Below, in pieces: positions 58,566-64,000 of a stretch of DNA of 64,000 bases; the stretch's first letter is position 1, and each line of letters opens with the position of its first letter. A model generated the notes under the pieces. It saw only the letters and a list, made by a program, of their open reading frames with translations, was not told where the DNA came from and made no database searches. Origin of the DNA: an uncultured Collinsella sp. (GTDB taxonomy: Bacteria > Actinomycetota > Coriobacteriia > Coriobacteriales > Coriobacteriaceae); NCBI GenBank assembly GCA_902470815.1, contig CABRHS010000006.1, forward strand, positions 1 through 64,000, read 5' to 3'. The position numbers and the translations under genes are program-made.

Positions 58566-59447
58566 ATGAGCGAGGACTTGCCGATCATCGAGGTGGTCGA
58601 CGAGGTCGGTTCGACGAATGCCGAGATGAAGTCGCGCGGGCGCGCGGGCGCCCCGCATGGATCGGCGCTGAGGGCGTGCGTGCAGACGAGCGGCCGCGGC
58701 CAGCGCTCCCATGTGTGGGAGTCGCCGCGAGGGGGGCTGTACCTTTCGGTTCTCATTCGCCCGGATGTGTGCGGCGAGGCGATGCCGGCGCTTCCCGTCG
58801 CGTGTGCCTTGGGCGCTCTCGGCGCCTTGCGTGATTTAGGTTGCACGCGCGTGCGCCTCAAGTGGCCCAACGACATAGTCGTGGGCGGTCGCAAGCTCGC
58901 GGGCATGCTCACGGAACTTGCGGCGTCGCATGACGGCGTGTTCGCCGTGTGCGGGATCGGCGTGAATATGGAGGAGCCGGTCATGCCTCTTGAGGGCAGC
59001 TCCGCTGCATTGCGTCCCGTGGGCCTTGTCGACGAGCTGGCCCCCGGTGTTCAACCGCCGACGCTCTGTGAGCTCTCCGAGGCGCTGCGCCGGGGCATTT
59101 TGGAGGCCGTTGAGGGATGGTCCGCCGCGGATCGATGGAATAGGGCCCATCCGAGCTCGCCCGCACAGGCGATGCAGACATCCAGCGCCGATATGAGGCA
59201 CTGGATTAAAGACCCTGTGCGCGGGGGCGCCGAGGGGCCGCTGGCGCCCCTCCTGGCGCCCTACAACGCCTCTCTGGCGTTCGTGGGCAAGAGGGTGCGC
59301 ATCATCGCGCTGGACGGCGACGAACGCGCTCGTGGGCTCTTCTTGGGCGTGGACGGCTACGGCCATGCGCTCGTGGCCCATGAGGACGGCGCCGTGGATA
59401 CATACGATTCGGCCGATGTGTCCATCCGGCCGGTCGACCATTCGTAG
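58566..59447 (+). CDS. birA: Biotin-[acetyl-CoA-carboxylase] ligase, no DNA-binding domain
   Basis: A 293-residue biotin protein ligase. The catalytic domain starts at once (STNAEMK, then SGRGQRSHVWESPRGGLYLS, LKWPNDIVVGGRKLAGMLTE, CGIGVNM), so the N-terminal helix-turn-helix of bifunctional BirA is missing and it should not be a repressor. A roughly 50-residue insert precedes the C-terminal SH3-like cap. The likely target in this window is the biotin carrier of the converging decarboxylase operon. ATG 58566 was preferred over 58560 because of GGAGGGG spacing. Confidence 0.9.
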   Translation: MSEDLPIIEVVDEVGSTNAEMKSRGRAGAPHGSALRACVQTSGRGQRSHVWESPRGGLYLSVLIRPDVCGEAMPALPVACALGALGALRDLGCTRVRLKWPNDIVVGGRKLAGMLTELAASHDGVFAVCGIGVNMEEPVMPLEGSSAALRPVGLVDELAPGVQPPTLCELSEALRRGILEAVEGWSAADRWNRAHPSSPAQAMQTSSADMRHWIKDPVRGGAEGPLAPLLAPYNASLAFVGKRVRIIALDGDERARGLFLGVDGYGHALVAHEDGAVDTYDSADVSIRPVDHS

Positions 59448-59527
59448 GGGCGCGGCTTCGTCTCCCGTTCGCGGTTCTCCAGTCCGGGCGCCTTGCGTGC
59501 GCCGTGACGCACGACATGCTTGAAACG

Positions 59528-59565
59528 AGGGGGACGCCCGCGCAGCGCGGGCGCCCCCCCTTCGT
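59528..59565. terminator. Terminator between birA and the decarboxylase operon
   Basis: GGGGG-CGCCCGCG pairs with CGCGGGCG-CCCCC around CAG (one bulged A). It lies between converging genes and could serve both; T-runs are weak. Confidence 0.65.
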
Positions 59566-59588
59566 CCGATAACCTGGCCCGAACGGGA

Positions 59589-60983
59589 TCAGGCAACGTC
59601 GATGCTGACGTTGACCTCCTGGACGGGGACGTCGTAGAACGGGTCCTCACGGCGGCCGAGGAAGTCGCGCGCCTGCTCGGGGAACAGGGCGTAGGAGAGC
59701 ACGTCCTCCTCGGAGCGCGCGTACTGCGCGATCTCCTCGCGCAGGCGGGGCATCTGCGGCTCGATCAGGTCGGCCGGACGGCAGGTAATGACCTCGTCGT
59801 CGCCGATGATCTGGTGCCGGACCTTCTCGGAGATCGTCACGGGCGGACGGCCGTACTGGCCGCGCACGTAGTCCTTGATCTCGGCGGGCACGACCTTGTA
59901 GCGCTCGCCGGAGATGACGTTCATGAGGGCCTGGGAGCCGACCATCTGGGACAGCGGGGTCACGAGCGGCGGGTAGCCCAGGTCGGCTCGGACGCGCGGG
60001 ACCTCGGCGAGGACCTCGGCGTACTTGTCCTCCACGTGCATGTCCTTCAAGTTCGCGAGCAGGTTGGAGAGCATGCCGCCGGGGACCTTGTACAGCAGCG
60101 CCTTGGGCTCGACGGCCATGACCTTGGGGTTGAGGCCGCCCTCTTCCAAAAAGCGGTTGCGGATGGGCAGGAAATGCGCCGCCACCGCCTCGAGCTTGTC
60201 GATGTCCAGGCCGGTCTTGTAGCCGAGGGCCTCCAGGGCGATCGCCATGGACTCGGTGGCCGGCTGGCTCGTGCCCTCGGCGAAGGGGGAGGAGCAGGTG
60301 TCGATGATGTCGGCGCCCGCCTCCACGGCCTTGAGGTAGGTCATCTGGGCGATGCCCGCGGTGCCGTGCGTGTGCACCTGCAGGGGCAGGTCGCAGGAGG
60401 CCTTGATCTCGCTCACGAGCTCAAAGGCGACGTCGGGGGTGAGCACGCCCGCCATGTCCTTGATGCAGATGGAGTCCGCGCCGGCGCGCGCCATCTCGTT
60501 TGCCAGGCTCACAAAGTAGCGCACCGTGTGCACGTCGCTCGTGGTGTAGGAGATGGCGGTCTGCACCTCGCCGCCGGCCTCCTTGGCCGCGCGGATGGAG
60601 GTCTGCAGGTTGCGGGTGTCGTTGAGCGCGTCGAAGATGCGGATGACGTCGATGCCGTTCTCCACGGACTTCTTGACGAGGGCCTCGACCACGTCGTCGG
60701 CGTAATTGCGGTAGCCGAGCAGGTTCTGGCCGCGCAGCAGCATCTGCAGCTTGGTGTTCTTGACGTGCGCGCGGATGGTGCGCAGGCGCTCCCAAGGGTC
60801 CTCGTTGAGGTAGCGCAGGCAGCTGTCGAACGTGGCGCCGCCCCACACCTCGAGCGCCTCGAAGCCGCAGGCGTCGAGCGTCTCCAAAATGGGCAGCATG
60901 TCCTCGATGGGCATGCGCGTGGCGATCTGGCTCTGCTGACCGTCGCGCAGGACGGTCTCCATAAAACGGATGGTGCGGGTCAT
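59589..60983 (-). CDS. oadA: Oxaloacetate decarboxylase alpha subunit (carboxyltransferase)
   Basis: A 464-residue carboxyltransferase of the OadA/PycB/transcarboxylase-5S family. It moves CO2 from oxaloacetate to biotin. Metal ligands are Asp14 (LRDGQQS), His204 and His206 (VHTHGTAG), with the modified lysine Lys175 (CIKDMAG). It lacks the C-terminal biotin domain of the 590-residue Klebsiella subunit; a separate carrier is encoded in the same operon. The presence of a beta subunit argues against pyruvate carboxylase or transcarboxylase. Confidence 0.9.
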   Translation of the reverse strand: MTRTIRFMETVLRDGQQSQIATRMPIEDMLPILETLDACGFEALEVWGGATFDSCLRYLNEDPWERLRTIRAHVKNTKLQMLLRGQNLLGYRNYADDVVEALVKKSVENGIDVIRIFDALNDTRNLQTSIRAAKEAGGEVQTAISYTTSDVHTVRYFVSLANEMARAGADSICIKDMAGVLTPDVAFELVSEIKASCDLPLQVHTHGTAGIAQMTYLKAVEAGADIIDTCSSPFAEGTSQPATESMAIALEALGYKTGLDIDKLEAVAAHFLPIRNRFLEEGGLNPKVMAVEPKALLYKVPGGMLSNLLANLKDMHVEDKYAEVLAEVPRVRADLGYPPLVTPLSQMVGSQALMNVISGERYKVVPAEIKDYVRGQYGRPPVTISEKVRHQIIGDDEVITCRPADLIEPQMPRLREEIAQYARSEEDVLSYALFPEQARDFLGRREDPFYDVPVQEVNVSIDVA

Positions 60984-60986
60984 GGC

Positions 60987-61139
60987 TTAGGCCTCCTTCG
61001 ACGGCGGGAAGAGCCGCGCGAGCGCGAGGGAGATCAGGTAGATGACGAGCATGACGATGAAGATGCCGCCCCAGCCTGTGACGAGTATCTGCAGGGCCAT
61101 GCCCATGCCCTCGGGCATGGTGGCGAAAAACTGGGTCAT
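60987..61139 (-). CDS. Small membrane subunit, oxaloacetate decarboxylase gamma-like (50 residues)
   Basis: A 50-residue protein with one hydrophobic segment (about residues 15-42, ALQILVTGWGGIFIVMLVIY) and a charged C-terminal end. The ATG at 61139 has a strong GGGAGGGG ribosome site seven bases upstream, and the stop lies three bases before the oadA start. Its size and position match the single-span gamma/epsilon-type subunits of Na+ decarboxylases that hold alpha and beta together. Homology was not tested. Confidence 0.8.
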   Translation of the reverse strand: MTQFFATMPEGMGMALQILVTGWGGIFIVMLVIYLISLALARLFPPSKEA

Positions 61140-61154
61140 GATGCCCCTCCCTTC

Positions 61155-62270
61155 TTAGAGCAGCAGGCCGAGCACGAGGCCGCCGGCGACGACCGATGCG
61201 ATCTGGCCGGCGACGTTGGCGCCCGCGGCCTGCATGAGGATGAAGTTCTGCGGGTCGGCCTCGGTGGCCATCTTCTGGACAACGCGGGAGCTCATGGGGA
61301 ATGCGGAGATGCCCGCGGCGCCCACCATGGGGTTGATCTTCTCCTTGCGGAAGAGGTTGAGCAGCTTGACGAACATCACGCCGCCCACGGAGTCCATGAT
61401 GAAGCCTACGAGGCCCAGGCCCATGACGAGCAAGGTGTCGAACTGCAGGAAGTCGTGGTATTCCATCTTCACGGAGACGCAGAGGCCAAGCAGGATGGAC
61501 ACGAGGTTCACGAGCTCGTTCTGCGCCGAGACGGACAGGCGGTCGAGAACGCCGCACTCGCGCAGCAGGTTGCCGAACATGAGGAAGCCCACGAGCGGCA
61601 GGGAGACCGGGGCGATGAGGCCGGCGACGATGCAGATGATCACGGGGAAGAGGATCTTGGCCGTCTTGGAGACCTCGCCGGGGCGGTAGGTCATGCGGAT
61701 CTGGCGTTCCTTCTTGGTGGTGCAGGCCTTGATCGCGATGGGCTGGATGATGGGCACGAGCGCCATGTAGGAGTAGGCGGCGACCATGATGGCGCCCATG
61801 TACTTGGAGCCCAGGGCGTTTGCGACGAAGATCGAGGTCGGGCCGTCCGCCGCCGCGATGATGCCGATGGAGGCGCTGTCGGCGATGTCGAAGCCGAGGA
61901 GCGTCGCCATGATGATGACGAAGAAGATGCCGAACTGAGCGGCGGCGCCGAACAGCAGCAGGAACGGGTTGGCGAGCAGCGGGCCGAAGTCGATCATGGC
62001 GCCGATGCCGATGAACAGCAGCAGCGGGAAGAGCTCGGTCTCGATGCCGGCGTCGAACAGGATCTGGAAAGGGCCGGGCTCGGCGCCGGTCATGAGAACG
62101 CCCGACATGGGGATGTTCACCAGGATGGTACCCAGTCCCATGGGCACGAGCAGGGTGGGCTCGTACTCCTTCTTGATGCCCAGGTACATGAGGACGCAGC
62201 CGATGAGGATCATCGCGATGCGTCCCGGCTCGGCGATGAGCGCCTGCACGCCGTCGAGTAGGATTTCCAT
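61155..62270 (-). CDS. oadB: Na+-translocating decarboxylase beta subunit
   Basis: A 371-residue polytopic membrane protein of the OadB/MmdB/GcdB family, the sodium channel that decarboxylates carboxybiotin. Asp142 in IIAAADGPTSIF corresponds to the conserved ion-path aspartate, and the C-terminal GAAGISAFPMSSRVVQ motif is present. About 9-10 membrane segments. It pumps Na+ outward during oxaloacetate decarboxylation. Confidence 0.93.
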   Translation of the reverse strand: MEILLDGVQALIAEPGRIAMILIGCVLMYLGIKKEYEPTLLVPMGLGTILVNIPMSGVLMTGAEPGPFQILFDAGIETELFPLLLFIGIGAMIDFGPLLANPFLLLFGAAAQFGIFFVIIMATLLGFDIADSASIGIIAAADGPTSIFVANALGSKYMGAIMVAAYSYMALVPIIQPIAIKACTTKKERQIRMTYRPGEVSKTAKILFPVIICIVAGLIAPVSLPLVGFLMFGNLLRECGVLDRLSVSAQNELVNLVSILLGLCVSVKMEYHDFLQFDTLLVMGLGLVGFIMDSVGGVMFVKLLNLFRKEKINPMVGAAGISAFPMSSRVVQKMATEADPQNFILMQAAGANVAGQIASVVAGGLVLGLLL

Positions 62271-62328
62271 AGTGCCTCGTTTCTGGATGAAAACGCCGCC
62301 TCGTCGGCGGCGGGGTGATCAGGTGCTC

Positions 62329-62730
62329 CTACGCGATGGAGAAGAGCGCGTCGCCCGGGTTGACCATGGCGCCCTTGGCGACGTCGATGGAGGCGATCAC
62401 GCCGTCCTTGTCGGCGACAACCTCGTTCTCCATCTTCATGGCCTCGAGGACCATGACGGGCTGGTTGGCGGTGACGGGGTCGCCGACCTTCACGTGGATG
62501 TCGAGGATGGTGCCGGGCATGGGCGCGGACTGCACATGCGCGCCGGCGGGAGCGGGGGCGGGCATGGGCGCCGCGGCAGGGGCCGGCGCGGGCGCGGGAG
62601 CGGCGACGGGCGTCGGAGCGGGAGCGGCGACGGGCGCGGCGTCGGCAGGGGTCGGGGTCGGCGCGCCGACCTCCTCCATCTCAACCAGGTACTGGGTCCC
62701 GTCGATCGAGATCTTGAATTTACGCAGCAT
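62329..62730 (-). CDS. Biotin carrier protein of the decarboxylase
   Basis: A 133-residue protein. A short N-terminal strand region (MLRKFKISIDG) is followed by a Pro/Ala hinge (about 24-65) and a biotinyl domain with EAMKMENE (biotinylated Lys99). It shuttles carboxyl groups between OadA and OadB. Its first 11 bases overlap the end of the upstream repeat protein gene. Confidence 0.93.
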   Translation of the reverse strand: MLRKFKISIDGTQYLVEMEEVGAPTPTPADAAPVAAPAPTPVAAPAPAPAPAAAPMPAPAPAGAHVQSAPMPGTILDIHVKVGDPVTANQPVMVLEAMKMENEVVADKDGVIASIDVAKGAMVNPGDALFSIA

Positions 62731-63112
62731 GGCTGCCCTCCTCTTTCATCTTGTAGATGTTCTTGACGGTGAATGAGCTCTCGGGGAGCGCGCCGGCGGC
62801 GAGCGCCGTGGCGATGACGGAGACCGTGCGGTGCTCGGGGTTTGCGACGAGCACGCGGCGCACTCGGAACTCGCTGGCGGGGTGATCGCCCGCGGCGATT
62901 GCCGATGCGATGACGCATGCGTGCGCATGCTCGCGCGGGTCGACGGGCAGGTACGCGGGGAGCGCCTCCCACGCCTCATCGGGCGAGGGGGCGTTTGGCG
63001 CCTCGCCGGGCGCCGGCGTGGCGCTCGCGTGCGGCTCGGGGCCGTGCTCGGGGTTCTTGAGCACGTCACCCGAGTTCCCGACATGTTTTTGGATCCAAGA
63101 ACGTAGTCCCAT
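62720..63112 (-). CDS. Decarboxylase-associated protein with two tandem 32-residue repeats
   Basis: A 130-residue soluble protein, first gene of the decarboxylase operon. After a basic N-terminus and a Pro/Ala/Glu linker, residues 61-92 and 93-124 form two copies of the pattern EH...VIA[ST]A[IL]AAG..P.S.F.V[RK]. Single motifs of this style occur at the C-termini of gamma/delta-type decarboxylase subunits as I recall, so it may be a delta-like assembly factor; this is inference. The ATG at 63112 follows GAAAGGAAGG; upstream frame is not conserved-looking. Confidence 0.75.
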   Translation of the reverse strand: MGLRSWIQKHVGNSGDVLKNPEHGPEPHASATPAPGEAPNAPSPDEAWEALPAYLPVDPREHAHACVIASAIAAGDHPASEFRVRRVLVANPEHRTVSVIATALAAGALPESSFTVKNIYKMKEEGSHAA

Positions 63113-63376
63113 GACCCTTCCTTTCCCGTGGGTGCATGCCAAAAAATACTGCCGAGGCAAAACCCCACGAAGGCCCATGCTAGCTAGATTTGTAGGAATT
63201 GTGGCGCTCGGCTGGGGCATCTTCGGCGACTGGTAGGAAACGGGCGGGGAGGTGGTATTTCGTTTTACCGCAGGCGATATCGCGCAACGCTCAAGTGATT
63301 ATTAAGGCGTCGCGCGATCCGTCGGGTGAGCGGATTGGGTACAACAAGAAAACGGATGTCGGCGTCTGGAGGTAGG
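63113..63376. other. Divergent intergenic region
   Basis: 264 bases between the decarboxylase operon (minus) and the HD gene (plus). On the minus strand a weak TTCGTG-N17-TATTTT pair (about 63144-63173) could drive the operon. Nothing else recognised. Confidence 0.4.
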
Positions 63377-63904
63377 GTGAAACGAGTTGCCGCAATAGGG
63401 GGGAGCGAGGTGTTCCTCCGCCACCTCGCGAGCATCGAGGCCGCGGAATCAGACCGGGCCTTCTGCTGCCATGGGATGCCCCATCTGCTCGACGTCGCCC
63501 GTATCGCGTGGATCATCGACCTCGAGCGCGATCTTGAGCTGGACAAGGACGTGGTGTATGCGGCCGCGCTCCTGCACGACCTGGGGCGCTCGGCCCAATA
63601 CGCCACCGGCGAGCCCCATGATGAGGCCGGTGTCCGCATCGCCGGTGAGATTTTGGACGGGCTGCCCGAAGGGTCCCGGTTCGATCCCCTGGAGCGCGGC
63701 GCCATACTCGCCGCGGTGAGCGGGCATCGCGGCGAGTATCCCGAGGGGATGGAGCGCCCCGGCACCTCCGAGGCCCCCATGCGCGAGGTCCTCTCGCGCC
63801 TCATCAAGGAGGCGGATGGCCGTTCCCGCGCCTGCTACGCTTGCGGCGCCCGTGCCGAGTGCTACTGGCCGGACGAGCGCAAGAACCTATCGATCGATGT
63901 ATAA
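63377..63904 (+). CDS. HD-domain phosphohydrolase
   Basis: A 175-residue metal-dependent HD protein. The first histidine is in CHGMPHLLDVAR and the HD pair in AALLHDLGR; a later SGHRGEYP also fits. The C-terminus holds four cysteine-containing positions (CYACGARAECYW), possibly a metal site. The substrate is unknown; relatives act on nucleotides. Start GTG 63377 with GGAGGTAGG upstream. Confidence 0.8.
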   Translation: MKRVAAIGGSEVFLRHLASIEAAESDRAFCCHGMPHLLDVARIAWIIDLERDLELDKDVVYAAALLHDLGRSAQYATGEPHDEAGVRIAGEILDGLPEGSRFDPLERGAILAAVSGHRGEYPEGMERPGTSEAPMREVLSRLIKEADGRSRACYACGARAECYWPDERKNLSIDV

Positions 63905-63946
63905 CAGCGCGTCCCGGATGAGGGGCGCACGTCAAAGGAGCGCATC

Positions 63947-64000
63947 ATGGATACGAAGCATCTGCCTGAGAACATCGTGGACGACCGCGGCACGCTTGCT
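63947..64000 (+). CDS. Unidentified gene, 5' end only (cut by the window end)
   Basis: ATG 63947 has an AAAGGAG ribosome site seven bases upstream and opens a frame of 18 codons (MDTKHLPENIVDDRGTLA) to the window end. It is too short to identify. It probably forms an operon with the HD-domain gene, 42 bases upstream. Confidence 0.6.
   Translation, partial: MDTKHLPENIVDDRGTLA

Noticed and set aside
59520..62261. A 913-codon open frame on the plus strand
   Set aside because: It is the complement of oadA, the small subunit and oadB; composition is the usual low-complexity antisense pattern.
1..64000. CRISPR array, prophage, transposase or integrase
   Set aside because: No regularly spaced repeats, no phage structural genes and no transposase-like proteins were seen on either strand.

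Overview
The window is high-GC DNA from an anaerobic, fermentative actinobacterium. The gene set fits the Coriobacteriia, most likely a Collinsella-type gut organism. Evidence for this: an anaerobic ribonucleotide reductase (nrdDG), a Na+-translocating oxaloacetate decarboxylase, many peptide-type ABC transporters, a BaiA-like short-chain dehydrogenase, the actinobacterial and Gram-positive rapZ-yvcK-whiA cluster, and an LPQTG sortase substrate. The genus is an inference; no 16S rRNA gene is present.

Layout. 1-150: the 3' end of a 5S rRNA and its terminator. 167-4327: coaE, a lytic transglycosylase, uvrB and a DUF308/HdeD membrane protein. 4409-8273 (minus): mrp and two overlapping flavoproteins. 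8469-11455: a BaiA-like SDR, then a cell-wall-anchored surface protein with a G10 tract in its apparent promoter spacer. This locus is bracketed by two diverged copies of one terminator region. 11798-15164: uvrA and ebsC/ybaK. 15202-22538: an envelope block with aspartate racemase, D-aspartate ligase, an NlpC/P60 hydrolase, MurJ, a DegT-type PLP enzyme and a Fem-type transferase. 22549-24567: uvrC, so uvrA, uvrB and uvrC lie within 24 kb.

24939-33314 is a sialic-acid catabolism operon: a SAT-type ABC transporter with a permease-ATPase fusion, then NanA-, NanK- and NanE-like enzymes. 33456-36369 is rapZ-yvcK-whiA. 36575-41745 holds lower glycolysis (gapA, pgk, tpiA, gpmI) followed by secG. 42141-50101 is an Opp oligopeptide transporter with two binding proteins. 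50219-53531 has tRNA-Leu, a PAS-GAF-PP2C phosphatase and a STAS-HATPase fusion, which together form a partner-switching module.

53608-54381 has five tRNA genes in two divergent units built on a perfect 185-bp inverted repeat. One tRNA-Cys copy has a broken acceptor stem. 54877-59447 holds nrdD, nrdG, folE and birA. 59589-63112 (minus) encodes the oxaloacetate decarboxylase: carboxyltransferase, a 50-residue membrane subunit, the beta subunit, the biotin carrier and a repeat protein. The window closes with an HD-domain protein and a gene cut by the window end.

The genes connect as follows. Sialic acid and peptides are imported and feed glycolysis. Oxaloacetate decarboxylation can charge a sodium gradient using a biotin carrier that the neighbouring BirA can load. 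The envelope block can make and edit a D-Asp-branched peptidoglycan to which LPQTG proteins may be attached.
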